Origin: Sarcina sp034439435
Lineage (GTDB): Bacteria > Bacillota > Clostridia > Clostridiales > Clostridiaceae
NCBI RefSeq assembly: GCF_034439435.1
Contig: NZ_JAPCKJ010000003.1
Coordinates: 124,001-188,000, forward strand
Reading direction: 5' to 3'
DNA length: 64,000 nt
Made by a program: the position numbers and the translations under genes. This document shows, one piece after another, positions 18,155-27,665 of the stretch. Within the stretch, counting starts at the first letter, position 1; every line of letters starts with the position of its first letter. A model generated the notes under the pieces. That model was not told the DNA's origin, ran no database searches, and was given only the letters and a program-made list of their open reading frames with translations.

Positions 18155-19531
18155 TTAACATGGAGCTTCTTCAAATTCATAATCCTTTGTTACATCATTT
18201 ACCCATTTTCCACTAATTACTCTATATACACTGACAAGTGACTTTAATATTTCATCACATTTTATAACTAAGAATACCAAGGCAACTGGAAGTTCTAAAA
18301 CAAAGGCTGCAAAGAATCCTCCTGGAATAGCAACAAGCCACATAAAAATAAGATCATTTATTAAAACAAACTTCGCATCTCCACCACCTCGAAGTACACC
18401 CATCATAAAGTTGCTTGCAAGGGATTGAAATACTATTATTCCAGAAGTTACAGTCATTATTTCCATGGATATTAATTTTGTGCTATCAGATACATTATAG
18501 AAATTAACAATAGCTGGTTTTATAAATAAAATCATAAGTCCTGCTATGATTCCCATAATAACACTGAAAATTCCAACACTATGGGCATACTCTCTTGCTT
18601 TTTCCTTTTTACCTTCACCTATGGTATTTCCTATTATTACTGCTGTAGCATTAGACATACCAAAAATAAAAACTGTTACAAATTGGTGAGCCACTCCATT
18701 TATACTATTGGCAGCAACAACCTCAGTTCCCATTCTTCCAACTACAACTGATATCATAGAAGCTCCAATTGCCCAAAGCAACTCATTACATAACACAGGA
18801 GTACATAATCCAACATAGTCTTTTAAAATATTTTTATCAAGCTTTAATAAATGCTCTAACTTAAGCCCAATCTTTCTTTCATATAAAAACATAAATACTA
18901 GAACTATTGAAAATTCAGTTATTCTAGCACATACTGTGGCAATTGCTGCTCCATTTATCCCAAGCTCTGGTACTCCTAATTTTCCAAATATAAGAACCCA
19001 GTTTAATATTGCATTTACCACTAAAGAAGCACTGTAAACTATCATTGATATCCTTACAGTTTTTACTGAACGAAGCATCATTATTGTACAGTTTGTTATG
19101 GAATAGAATAAATATCCTATGCATACTATTCTTAAGTAGCTAGCTCCTAAATCTATAACAGCCATATCTGTTGTAAAAATCCCCATAAAATGTTTTGGTA
19201 AAAATGCTGCTATAAATATAAAAATTCCCGTTAAGGCTATACAAAATCTATACATTATAGCTAAAATTTTATGAATTGTTTTAATGTTTCCTTTTCCCCA
19301 ATACTGCGAAATCATAATATTAGATCCACCAGCTAGTCCAAACATTAAAATCGTAAGTACAAAAAATAAATTATTCGCTATAGAAACTGCTGATAGTTGA
19401 ATTTCCCCCAAAGCTCCAACCATTAAAGTATCTACCATGCTTACCATAAAAGTTATTAAGTTTTGTACTGCTATTGGCAAGGCAATACTAAAAAGTAACC
19501 TATAAAATTTTTTGTCCCTTGTTATAAGCAT
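18155..19531 (-). CDS. MATE family efflux protein
   Basis: Twelve-span MATE (multidrug and toxic compound extrusion) transporter of 458 residues, cation-coupled export through the cytoplasmic membrane. The first half begins with LLFSIALPIAVQNLITFM, followed by VDTLMVGALGEIQLSAVS, the signature spacing of MatE repeat 1; repeat 2 begins near residue 235 with LCTPVLCNELLWAIGASM. GGGGGG is 6 bases before ATG. It is monocistronic. The substrate is not predictable; it is not closely similar to the MATE gene at 48.2-49.5 kb beyond the shared fold. Confidence 0.9.
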   Translation of the reverse strand: MLITRDKKFYRLLFSIALPIAVQNLITFMVSMVDTLMVGALGEIQLSAVSIANNLFFVLTILMFGLAGGSNIMISQYWGKGNIKTIHKILAIMYRFCIALTGIFIFIAAFLPKHFMGIFTTDMAVIDLGASYLRIVCIGYLFYSITNCTIMMLRSVKTVRISMIVYSASLVVNAILNWVLIFGKLGVPELGINGAAIATVCARITEFSIVLVFMFLYERKIGLKLEHLLKLDKNILKDYVGLCTPVLCNELLWAIGASMISVVVGRMGTEVVAANSINGVAHQFVTVFIFGMSNATAVIIGNTIGEGKKEKAREYAHSVGIFSVIMGIIAGLMILFIKPAIVNFYNVSDSTKLISMEIMTVTSGIIVFQSLASNFMMGVLRGGGDAKFVLINDLIFMWLVAIPGGFFAAFVLELPVALVFLVIKCDEILKSLVSVYRVISGKWVNDVTKDYEFEEAPC

Positions 19532-19667
19532 AATTAACCCCCCTTACTAAAAAATGCTTTCTTATAAAATTTCAATGTAAATTATAGCACTCTACATTAA
19601 CTTATAATACTCCTTTAAATTTAATAATATATGAATATTTGAAAAATATTGTTAATATAAAACTAAG

Positions 19668-19776
19668 GAACTGTATCAAAATAACTTAATAAAACTTATA
19701 AACATATTCCGAGAATTGCTAAATTTCACTAAGAATTTATAAGTTTTATTATTTAAAGTTTTGATACAGTTCCTTA
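19668..19776. repeat. Family 2 MITE-like repeat (about 109 bp)
   Basis: Long terminal inverted repeat: left AAGGAACTGTATCAAAATAA then CTTAATAAAACTTATAAACA; right CTTAGTGAAA-side arm ending TATAAGTTTTATTATTTAAA and GTTTTGATACAGTTCCTT. The centre reads ATTCCGAGAATTGCTAAA. It sits 5 bases past the stop of the small membrane-anchored gene and can also act as its terminator. Confidence 0.75.
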
Positions 19777-19780
19777 AAAT

Positions 19781-20239
19781 CTAAACTAAATCCCCATTAA
19801 CATAATGGTAATTTCCTTCTATAACTTTCATATCTTTTAGTTTTTCTACATCAATATAACTAGATGGTATATAAGTGTATTCTATAAGCTTATTTTTACC
19901 ACCCTTGTCAGAATGCTTAACAAAAGCTAACATATAGACTTCTGTTATTTCTGAATTGTATGTTTTTTCTGGAGCATAAGTATCTACATTTGTAAAAAAT
20001 TCGTTTACATCTTCATATGGAGATATTAAGTAAACTTCATCCCACTCAAAAGCTGTTGTTTTATTTAAAGAAGTTAAATCTAACTTTTTATCCTCTTCAT
20101 TTTCTATAAGAGTAATAACTTCTTTATTTAATGATTTATTTTCTCCAATAAAATCATTTTCATATAATCCTAAATATGCTATAGAGACTAAAAAAACTAC
20201 AACTAGAGACGTAATAGAGATAGTAACTTTTTTCTTCAT
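19781..20239 (-). CDS. Hypothetical membrane-anchored protein
   Basis: A 152-residue protein with a single N-terminal anchor (MKKKVTISITSLVVVFLVSI, then AYLGLY) and an extracytoplasmic domain containing AFEWDEVYLISPYEDVNEFF and YTYIPSSYIDVEKL. No lipobox cysteine. The ATG at 20239 is chosen because GGAGAGG lies 8 bases before it; a GTG nine bases upstream overlaps that site. The family is not recognised. It is followed immediately by a palindromic repeat that may terminate it. Confidence 0.72.
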   Translation of the reverse strand: MKKKVTISITSLVVVFLVSIAYLGLYENDFIGENKSLNKEVITLIENEEDKKLDLTSLNKTTAFEWDEVYLISPYEDVNEFFTNVDTYAPEKTYNSEITEVYMLAFVKHSDKGGKNKLIEYTYIPSSYIDVEKLKDMKVIEGNYHYVNGDLV

Positions 20240-20284
20240 ATAGACCACCTCTCCATAAAATTCTTTAGCTTTTTTTAAATTAAA

Positions 20285-20315
20285 AAGGTAAGATATTATT
20301 TGTATATCTTACCTT
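20285..20315 (-). terminator. Terminator after the DEAD-box helicase gene
   Basis: Perfect 12-base stem AAGGTAAGATAT / ATATCTTACCTT with loop TATTTGT, followed by TTTAATTTAAAAAAA on the minus strand. It lies about 60 bases past the stop at 20375. Confidence 0.78.
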
Positions 20316-20374
20316 AATTTTACCATATTACACCTAATTAATCACTCTATTAAATATAATTTAACATAAATAAT

Positions 20375-21811
20375 TTATTTTCTAGCCTTTTGAATCTTAA
20401 CTTTTTTACCTTTTATAGTAACTTCCTTAAAGTTTTTTAGGACTTTTTCTCCTTTTCCATTTAATATATCAACATAGGAAAATCCATCTTGAACATCTAT
20501 TATTCCTATATCATCTCCAGTTAATCCTGGAAGATTACTAAAGCATCCAACAATATCAAAAGCTCTTATTTTCTTTTTCTTTCCACCATTAACATGTATT
20601 TTAACTATATCACTATGAATCTCTTTTTTAGGCTTTTTACTCTCTTTTAATTGAATCCTTTGGCTTTCTTTAAATATATTTCTTCCAGCCTTAACCTCTT
20701 CATCAGTAGGCATAGTTCCTTTTTTTATTTCATACCCAATATACTCTTCTATATTTTCTAAGTATTTTTTTTCATAGTTATTTACAAAAGTAACAGCCTT
20801 TCCTTCTCTTCCTGCTCTACCTGTTCTTCCGATTCTATGAACGTAACTTTCCATTTCCATTGGCACTTCATAGTTTATAACAAGCTCTATACTATCTACA
20901 TGAATTCCTCTAGCAGCTATGTCTGTACAAACTAAAACCTTGAAGTGCTTATCTCTAAAGTTCTCCATAACCTCAATACGCTTCTTTTGATCCATGTCTC
21001 CATGAAGTTCATTACAAGTTATTCCTTCATCCTTAAGCATTTTGTAAACGGCTTTAACCTTGTTTCTTGTGTTACAGAAAACTATAGCACTTTCTGGATG
21101 ATTAGCATAAAGAGTCTTCCATAAAGCTTTTTCTTTATTTTTCTCTTCTATTTCAATTACACTTTCTTCTATTCTATCTCTATTAAATACCTTTGATTTA
21201 ACTTCTAAAAGAACAGAATTTCTCATATACTCCTCACACACTTCTTCTATTTCCTTAGAAAAAGTTGCTGAAAATAAGGCTGTTGTCTTATTTAATCTTA
21301 ATCCTCCTAATATGTCTTTTATCTGATCAATAAATCCCATAGAAAGCATCTTATCCGCTTCATCTATTACCACATAGTTAACTTCACTTAAATCTAAAGT
21401 TCCTCTTTCCATATGGTCAAATACTCTTCCTGGTGTTCCTACTACTATATGTACTCTTTGTTTAAGTTCTCTAACTTGCTCATTAAAAGGTTGTTTACCA
21501 AATATGGCCGCACATCTTACCTTTTTTAATCTTCCTATATTAGCTAACTCATCTTTAACCTGAATTGCAAGTTCTCTAGTTGGTGTTAAAACCAAACATT
21601 GAACATTTTTTTCTTCAATATTTATTTTTTCACAAATAGGTATTCCAAAACTTGCAGTCTTACCACTACCAGTTTGAGATTTAACTATTATATCTCTTCC
21701 CTCTAAAAGCTTTGGAATTGAAGCTTCCTGAACCTCTGAAGGGTTCTTATATCCTAAATTATTAAGGGCCTTAATAATATCATCACTTAAATTAAATTCA
21801 TTAAATTTCAT
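20375..21811 (-). CDS. dbpA: DbpA/YxiN-type ATP-dependent RNA helicase
   Basis: DEAD-box RNA helicase of 478 residues that remodels RNA, in this subfamily usually 23S rRNA during large-subunit assembly. All motifs are present in order: Q motif GYKNPSEVQ, motif I SQTGSGKT, Ia PTRELAIQV, GG-type Ib GTPGRV, II DEADKM, III SAT, V TDIAARGIH, VI HRIGRTGRAG. After residue 400 comes a basic DbpA-type RNA-binding domain (IVKIHVNGGKKKKIRAFDIV through GYVDILNGKG-like strands), which separates it from CshA-type helicases. It is monocistronic with its own terminator. The specific rRNA target is inferred from the subfamily. Confidence 0.93.
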   Translation of the reverse strand: MKFNEFNLSDDIIKALNNLGYKNPSEVQEASIPKLLEGRDIIVKSQTGSGKTASFGIPICEKINIEEKNVQCLVLTPTRELAIQVKDELANIGRLKKVRCAAIFGKQPFNEQVRELKQRVHIVVGTPGRVFDHMERGTLDLSEVNYVVIDEADKMLSMGFIDQIKDILGGLRLNKTTALFSATFSKEIEEVCEEYMRNSVLLEVKSKVFNRDRIEESVIEIEEKNKEKALWKTLYANHPESAIVFCNTRNKVKAVYKMLKDEGITCNELHGDMDQKKRIEVMENFRDKHFKVLVCTDIAARGIHVDSIELVINYEVPMEMESYVHRIGRTGRAGREGKAVTFVNNYEKKYLENIEEYIGYEIKKGTMPTDEEVKAGRNIFKESQRIQLKESKKPKKEIHSDIVKIHVNGGKKKKIRAFDIVGCFSNLPGLTGDDIGIIDVQDGFSYVDILNGKGEKVLKNFKEVTIKGKKVKIQKARK

Positions 21812-22036
21812 ATATTATGTTTATCTCCTTTGTTTTAAAACTTATGATCTTCTATAGTTATACCACATATTCATTCGTTATCCTAATTTATAATAAATAA
21901 CTATTATACAATTTTCCATTCCTATTGTTTAACTTGTTTATTGTTCTAATACATTTCTTTTTCCTACATATTAAAATAATAACGAATATTAAAATCTGAA
22001 ATAGATTAATTTTATTGAAAAATAATTCATAAAAAA

Positions 22037-22074
22037 GAGTGAAAATAAAAATTAGATACTTTTTATTTTCACTC
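22037..22074 (-). terminator. Terminator after the glycerate kinase gene
   Basis: Perfect 15-base stem GAGTGAAAATAAAAA / TTTTTATTTTCACTC with an 8-base loop, followed by TTTTTTATG on the minus strand, 26 bases after the kinase stop. Confidence 0.8.
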
Positions 22075-22099
22075 ATTATAAATTAATTCATATTATTTT

Positions 22100-23221
22100 T
22101 TATTTTAAAAGTCTAATTACATTTTCAGTTGTTATCTCTAAATTCCTAGTTCCATTTTGTAAAGCTTCATCTAAAGTTGAAACTCCAGTCATTATACTAA
22201 ATATGCTCTTTATTCCTATTTCATAAAGACCTTCTATTCCATCTCCTACTTTACCTGCAAAAGCTATTGTGGAAACTCCACCTTCCTTAGCTACAGTGGC
22301 TACTCCCATTGGAGTTTTTCCATATATAGTTTGATCATCTATACTTCCTTCACCTGTAAATACAAAGTCTGCTCCTTTTACTTTCTCAGCTAGCTCTGTA
22401 TGTTTTATCACAAGTTCTATACCTCTTTTAAGTTCTCCACCTAGTAATAATAAAGCTGCTCCAAGACCACCAGCGGCTCCTGATCCTTCTATATTTGAAA
22501 CCTCTTTTCCTAAATCTCTACTTATTATAGAAGCATAATGAGTTAAGTTATTATCTAACTCTTTAACTACCTCTGGAGTCGCTCCTTTTTGTGGTCCGAA
22601 TACTGCTGATGCTCCTTTTTCTCCTACTAATGGGTTAGTTACATCACAAGCAACTTCTATAGATACACCCTTTAACCTCTCATCTAAAGAAGTTAAATCT
22701 ATACTTTCTATATCCTTTAGTGCTCCTCCACCAAAAGCTATTTGATTTCCTTCTTTATCTAAAATTTTTCCACCTAAGGCTTGAAGCATTCCTACTCCCC
22801 CATCATTAGTGGCACTTCCACCTATTCCTATAACTAAGTGCTTTATTCCCTCATCTAAAGCTGCTTTTATCACTTCTCCAGTTCCAAAAGTTGTTGTTAT
22901 TAAAGGATTTCTCTCTTCTCTTTTAACAAGTTGAATTCCTGAAGCACTTGCCATTTCTATGACAGCAGTCTTCCCATTACCTAATACTCCATAGAAAGCT
23001 TCTACTTCTGTTCCTAATGGACCTGTAACCTTTAAAGTCTCAATTTTTCCACCTGTTGCATGAACTAAAGCCTCAACTGTTCCTTCTCCTCCGTCAGCCA
23101 TAGGAACCTTTATACATTCTGCATCTTTAAAAACCTTTTTAATTCCTCTTTCCATGGCATTACAAGCTTCCATTGAAGTCATACTTTCTTTAAATGAATC
23201 TGGCGCTAATACAAATTTCAT
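22100..23221 (-). CDS. Glycerate kinase (GlxK/GarK family)
   Basis: ATP-dependent kinase of the GckA/GlxK type (373 residues) that converts D-glycerate to 2- or 3-phosphoglycerate, feeding lower glycolysis. Family marks: N-terminal LAPDSFKESMTSMEAC, the loop VPMADGGEGTVEAL (about 40-53), the central IGIGGSATNDGGVGMLQALG (about 130-149), and FTGEGSIDDQTIYGKTPMGV near 285. It has the full family length. The GntP permease lies 255 bases upstream on the same strand and a CdaR regulator beyond it, so uptake, phosphorylation and regulation form one module. A terminator-like hairpin separates kinase and permease, so they may be partly independent units. Confidence 0.94.
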   Translation of the reverse strand: MKFVLAPDSFKESMTSMEACNAMERGIKKVFKDAECIKVPMADGGEGTVEALVHATGGKIETLKVTGPLGTEVEAFYGVLGNGKTAVIEMASASGIQLVKREERNPLITTTFGTGEVIKAALDEGIKHLVIGIGGSATNDGGVGMLQALGGKILDKEGNQIAFGGGALKDIESIDLTSLDERLKGVSIEVACDVTNPLVGEKGASAVFGPQKGATPEVVKELDNNLTHYASIISRDLGKEVSNIEGSGAAGGLGAALLLLGGELKRGIELVIKHTELAEKVKGADFVFTGEGSIDDQTIYGKTPMGVATVAKEGGVSTIAFAGKVGDGIEGLYEIGIKSIFSIMTGVSTLDEALQNGTRNLEITTENVIRLLK

Positions 23222-23424
23222 CTATGTTTCCTCCTGTAAGATACTTTCTCTTAATTTTTATTTTAAAATTCATTATGCTTACTAAAAATATTTTAATTTA
23301 ATTCTTTTACTATTTTTAATTACATTCCTTAATAAATTCTTACTCCTTTTTAAATAAGTTTGACTTACCTAAATCAAAGTCTAAACTTTAAAATATAATA
23401 TAGAATTTTTATATTTTATATGTG

Positions 23425-23468
23425 AAAAGTATAATTAGGCATTTTAATAAACACCAAACTATACTTTT
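23425..23468 (-). terminator. Terminator-like hairpin after the GntP permease gene
   Basis: Stem AAAAGTATA / TATACTTTT around a 26-base interior with weak secondary pairing (AATTAGG, CCAAA). It lies just past the permease stop at 23477 and before the kinase gene. Confidence 0.5.
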
Positions 23469-23476
23469 CTAAAAAA

Positions 23477-24736
23477 CTATTTTAATATTATTCCAAATAT
23501 TATAGTAGATACAACTGTCATTGTTAATCCAACTAAAGACTCATATGGTATAAGCTTAAGTCTTTCTTTCATATCCATTGCTACGCTACCACCAGTTGAG
23601 TGGAAGAAACTACCGTGTGGTAAATGGTCTAAAACTGTAGCCCCAGCATGTATCATAGCGGCTGTAGCAAGTGGTGCAACTCCAAGTTGAACGATTGTTG
23701 GTCCAAATACTGATGTAGCCACCGCTGTTCCTGATGTAGTAGAAGCTGTTGCCGCTGACATAAGTATTCCTGAAACAGGAGCTAACATAAAGCTTGGTAA
23801 ACCTAAAGTATTTATTCCGTTTATGATAACATCCTTTAATCCTGAGTTAGCAATTATTCCTGCTAAAGTTCCAGTTCCTATTAAAAGGATTGCAACACCA
23901 CTCATCTTAGCTAGTCCATAAGTAGCGTATTGGTTAATATATTTAACTTTTCCCATAGCTATTATTCCACATAGACCACCTACTGGTAAGGCTATTAATG
24001 GGTCTATAGCTATTCCTGCTAATGGCCTTAACATTAATAATATTATTGCCACTAACGGTCCAACCATAGCTGGTAAGAATCCTGGCATATCTGCCGCTTC
24101 TTTCACACGTTCCTCTAAGTTAACAAAAGAACCTTTTTTCTTTATTCTACTTGCTAATATGCATGTAACTATAACACCAAATATAGCCGGTATAATACCT
24201 GCTATCATAACATTTGTTAATGAAACTCCTAAGTTATCAGCAGCTGCAATTGTATTTGGGTTTGGAGACATAATATTTCCTGCCTTACCTCCACCAACCA
24301 TTGCTAATAATATAGCTGATTTACTTAAACCTGATTTGTGAGCTATTGCTAAAGCTATTGGAGATACTGTTATTACTGAAACGTCTACAAAAACTCCAAC
24401 CATTGTTAATACCATCGTAGCTATGGCTAAAGCTATAAGAGCTCTTGATTCTCCTATTTTCTCAACTATTGTCTCTGCAATCTTTGCTGCGGCACCGGAT
24501 TCAATTAAAACCCCTGCTAGTACCCCTGCTGTAAGTATTCTTAAGATAGCAGGCATCATATTTTTTGCGCCATCCATCATTAAATTAACTGTTCCTGTTA
24601 GTCCTGCTCCACCAATAAGTCCACCTATTAAAGCTCCTAATATAAGTCCGTATGCTGGATGAACCTTTTTTATAATAAGAGTAATTGCAACAACTAATGC
24701 AATCACTGCGCCTAAAGCTGTAACTGTTACGTCCAC
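23477..24736 (-). CDS. GntP family permease, probably for glycerate
   Basis: Multi-span transporter of 419 residues in the GntP (gluconate permease) family, cytoplasmic membrane, usually H+ symport of sugar acids. Marks: GLILGALIGGLIGGAGL (residues about 30-46), GVFVDVSVITVSPIALAIA near 113, the conserved GGGKAGNIMSPNPNTIAAA near 148, and a C-terminal HAGATVLDHLPHGSFFHSTG. Its position between a glycerate kinase and a CdaR-type regulator suggests glycerate as substrate; that is an inference from context, as gluconate and other sugar acids are used by relatives. Confidence 0.92.
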   Translation of the reverse strand: MDVTVTALGAVIALVVAITLIIKKVHPAYGLILGALIGGLIGGAGLTGTVNLMMDGAKNMMPAILRILTAGVLAGVLIESGAAAKIAETIVEKIGESRALIALAIATMVLTMVGVFVDVSVITVSPIALAIAHKSGLSKSAILLAMVGGGKAGNIMSPNPNTIAAADNLGVSLTNVMIAGIIPAIFGVIVTCILASRIKKKGSFVNLEERVKEAADMPGFLPAMVGPLVAIILLMLRPLAGIAIDPLIALPVGGLCGIIAMGKVKYINQYATYGLAKMSGVAILLIGTGTLAGIIANSGLKDVIINGINTLGLPSFMLAPVSGILMSAATASTTSGTAVATSVFGPTIVQLGVAPLATAAMIHAGATVLDHLPHGSFFHSTGGSVAMDMKERLKLIPYESLVGLTMTVVSTIIFGIILK

Positions 24737-24853
24737 AATAAAATCCTCCTTTTCTTAATAAATCTAAGACCTAACTTATTCTTAAATTTGTTGACGAATT
24801 TCATTGTATAAGTTTTCATTTTTAAAATCATTATTAAATTTTCCTAATTAAAA

Positions 24854-24887
24854 AGGTTTTCTTTATGCATATGCACAAAGAAAACCT
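24854..24887 (-). terminator. Terminator after the CdaR-like regulator gene
   Basis: Perfect 11-base stem AGGTTTTCTTT / AAAGAAAACCT, loop ATGCATATGCAC, followed by a T-rich stretch on the minus strand. It lies 7 bases past the stop. Confidence 0.75.
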
Positions 24888-24893
24888 ATACTT

Positions 24894-25958
24894 TTACTTT
24901 AATTCATTTACTATGTATGTAATCATAAATTGAAATAAATCCAAATAATTATCAAAGCTTAATCCTGTTATTTCCTCAATTTTCTCCAGCCTATAATTCA
25001 ATGTATTTCTATGTATATGTAGTGACTCTGCCGTCTTTTTTCTCTCTCCACTATGCTTCATATAAGCTGTAAAGGTTTCTAATAGTTCTTCTCCCATATT
25101 TTCTTTTAATATCCTGTTTCTTATAATCTTCCATTCTTCTTCATTAAGAAAATTCTCTAAAAAACTAAAAACCTTTACCTTTGAATACTCATAAAAGAAT
25201 TCACCTTTATATAATTTTTTTCCTATATCAACTGCTTCAACAGCTTCATTCATTGATTTAGAAATAATTTTATGTCTTGCACTTAGTCCTATTCTAGAGT
25301 TCATATTCATAATCATTTCTTTTAATTCCTTTAAGCGCTTATATAATAAATTATTATCTAATAAAATCATAACTATTCTGTTTGAAGTTAAATTTATATA
25401 GTACTCATCTTCTTTTATAAATCTCTTTACCATTTTTACATTTTCTTTGAATTCATCTTTTTCAAACTCTAAAACTAAAATTATTCTATCTAAGGAAATA
25501 TTAATACCTACATTAGCACCTCTTTGTATAAATTCTAAATCATAAGATTCTTTTAAATATAACCATTCATAAAGGAATTCTTCCTTTAGTCTTTCCTTTA
25601 TTATATGTTTATTTAAGGTATACTCTTGATTTATTAAAAGTTCAGCAGTAACCGTTACCAGTTGTGTGAATTGCCTAACCTTTTTAGGATTTCCAGTTAT
25701 ACCAATAACCCCTATAGCCTTGTCTCTAAAGAATATTGGTGAATTTACTCCAGACTTGACCTTATCTTCATCCTTAGATATTTCTATTACTTTCTTTACC
25801 TCTAATGCTTCTAGAGCTCCATTATGTAAAGTTCCAATTCTACTTGAATCACCACTTCCTATTATTATCCCTTTATTGTTCATTATGTTTACATTGTAAG
25901 GAATAACCTCCATCATTTTATTAACTATATTTTGAGCTAACTCCCTATTTAACATCAT
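24894..25958 (-). CDS. cdaR: CdaR-type sugar diacid / glycerate regulator
   Basis: Transcription regulator of 354 residues. The N-terminal diacid-recognition domain (about 1-135) contains NRELAQNIVNKMMEVIPYNV, IIIGSGDSSRIGTLHNGA and GVIGITGNPKKVRQF, typical of CdaR/SdaR. The C-terminal PucR-type helix-turn-helix (about 295-350) reads SGERKKTAESLHIHRNTLNY followed by RLEKIEEITGL. It most likely activates the adjacent permease and kinase genes in response to glycerate or a diacid. The start is the first of two adjacent ATGs; no convincing ribosome binding site precedes it, which is unusual for this window. It has a separate terminator. Confidence 0.9.
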   Translation of the reverse strand: MMLNRELAQNIVNKMMEVIPYNVNIMNNKGIIIGSGDSSRIGTLHNGALEALEVKKVIEISKDEDKVKSGVNSPIFFRDKAIGVIGITGNPKKVRQFTQLVTVTAELLINQEYTLNKHIIKERLKEEFLYEWLYLKESYDLEFIQRGANVGINISLDRIILVLEFEKDEFKENVKMVKRFIKEDEYYINLTSNRIVMILLDNNLLYKRLKELKEMIMNMNSRIGLSARHKIISKSMNEAVEAVDIGKKLYKGEFFYEYSKVKVFSFLENFLNEEEWKIIRNRILKENMGEELLETFTAYMKHSGERKKTAESLHIHRNTLNYRLEKIEEITGLSFDNYLDLFQFMITYIVNELK

Positions 25959-26061
25959 ACTACGCTAAGTACAATTTTAATTTTTATTATACTTAACTCC
26001 TCCTCTCCTCAAACTGATACTAGCAAAAAATTTAAACATTTACAATAACTTAACTAAATAA

Positions 26062-26093
26062 AAGGATACAAAGTATTAATAACTTGTATCCCT
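26062..26093 (-). terminator. Terminator-like hairpin after the iron alcohol dehydrogenase gene
   Basis: Stem GGATACAA (26064-26071) / TTGTATCC (26084-26091), followed by TTTTATTTAG on the minus strand, about 100 bases after the stop at 26194. Confidence 0.5.
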
Positions 26094-26193
26094 TAAAATC
26101 TAAGCATAAATATTTTCTTTATTGAATCTATTTATTTTTATAGTTTTTCTAGTTATCATTTTATCTAAATTATAAAGAATCTAAATTCATGTA

Positions 26194-27366
26194 CTATAAT
26201 GCTAATTTGTAGATTTCAAAAACATCAGCTGTATTTAATTTGACAAAATTACCAACAGTATACGCATCATTATCTGTACATTTTTTAGCCATTTCTTCTA
26301 ATCTATCTTCTCCTATTTCTAACTCTTTTAAAGTTGTTGGAAGATTTATTGATTTAAAGAATTCCTCAAGTTTTTTAATTCCTTCTAAAGCAATTTCATC
26401 TTTAGTTTTACCTTCAACTTGAACATCAAAAACCCTAGTAGCAAATTGATTGAATCTATCTAAATCATGCTTATAAACAAATTTCATCCAAGCTGGGAAT
26501 ATAACTGCTAAACCTGCACCATGAGTTACATCATATATTCCACTTAACTCATGTTCTATTTTATGTGATGCCCAGTCTGTTTCTCTTCCTGTACTTAGAA
26601 TATTATTATGAGCTATTGTTCCAGACCACATAACTTCTGCAAAGCTATCATAATCTTCTTTATTTTTTAATACCTTAGGAACATTATTTATAACAGTTTT
26701 CATTGTTCCTTCAATTAGTCTATCTGTAAGTTCTACATTTTTTGTGTTTGTAAAATATCTTTCCATTAAATGAGCTAGAATATCTGCACTTCCTGCAGCT
26801 ATTTGATACTCTGGTAAAGTAACACACAATTCTGGGTTTAACATTGAAAATTTAGGATATAAAAGTGGTGATCCTGTTGATTTTTTATACCATCCATCTT
26901 CATTAGTTATAACAGTTCCTGAACTTGATTCACTTCCAGCCGCTGGAATTGTAAGTACTGTGCCTATTGGTAATGCCTTTTCTATATTTAAATTCTTAGT
27001 GAAGAAATCCCATACATCTCCTTCATAAAAAACTCCAAAAGCTATAGCTTTAGCTGAGTCTATAACACTTCCTCCACCAACTGCAAGTATAAAATCAACC
27101 TTGCTATTTTTACAAAGTTCTATTCCTTTTTTAACTAAGCTTAATCTAGGATTAGGTTTAACCCCTCCAAGTTCTATTACATGTAGTCCTGCTTTATTTA
27201 AAGAATCTAAAATTTTATCATATAGACCATTTTTTATAATGCTTCCTCCACCATAATGGAAAAGTACCTTGCTTGCACCTAAATTCTTAATTTCTTCTCC
27301 AACAGAAGATTCAACACCTCTACCAAAGTTGATTTTAGTAGGATTATAAAAAGTAAAATTATCCAT
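26194..27366 (-). CDS. Iron-dependent alcohol dehydrogenase, BdhA/YqhD type
   Basis: NAD(P)H-dependent group III alcohol dehydrogenase, 390 residues, similar to clostridial butanol dehydrogenases; it reduces aldehydes to alcohols in the cytosol. The Rossmann-like N-domain opens FTFYNPTKINFGRGVE, with the nucleotide motif AVGGGSVIDSAKAIAFG near residue 95. Metal ligands lie in AAGSADILAHLMERYF (Asp and His, about 193-202) and in HKIEHELSGIYDVTHGAGLA (His residues near 266 and 280). It stands alone with good spacing on both sides. The physiological aldehyde is not determinable from the sequence. Confidence 0.94.
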   Translation of the reverse strand: MDNFTFYNPTKINFGRGVESSVGEEIKNLGASKVLFHYGGGSIIKNGLYDKILDSLNKAGLHVIELGGVKPNPRLSLVKKGIELCKNSKVDFILAVGGGSVIDSAKAIAFGVFYEGDVWDFFTKNLNIEKALPIGTVLTIPAAGSESSSGTVITNEDGWYKKSTGSPLLYPKFSMLNPELCVTLPEYQIAAGSADILAHLMERYFTNTKNVELTDRLIEGTMKTVINNVPKVLKNKEDYDSFAEVMWSGTIAHNNILSTGRETDWASHKIEHELSGIYDVTHGAGLAVIFPAWMKFVYKHDLDRFNQFATRVFDVQVEGKTKDEIALEGIKKLEEFFKSINLPTTLKELEIGEDRLEEMAKKCTDNDAYTVGNFVKLNTADVFEIYKLAL

Positions 27367-27665
27367 TCAAATCATCCCTTCTCTTTTTTCTCATATTGCT
27401 TTTATTTTTCCAAATTAATTACGTTTACATTATTATATATGACTTTTATCTTAAGTACAATATTCTACTACTATAGCTTAAACCTTAATTATGTTTAAAA
27501 TATGTATATTCATTCACTAAGAACAATAAATAAATTCTATTTACTTAAAAATCCATATATTAAATCTAAAAGTTATAAAACTTTTAAATCACCATGGAAA
27601 TTATTGCAATTTATCATTACGGGTATATAATAGATTTAAATTATGGGTTATGAGAGGTGATAAAT

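Noticed and set aside
18924..19124. Second minus-strand reading frame inside the first MATE gene
   Set aside because: It overlaps the MATE coding sequence in another frame and has no ribosome binding site or protein-like composition.
21888..22076. Minus-strand 62-codon reading frame between helicase and glycerate kinase
   Set aside because: Its start codon lies just beside, and its first codons lie in, the terminator stem of glycerate kinase (22037-22074); composition is plain AT-rich Lys/Ile/Leu, and there is no ribosome binding site.
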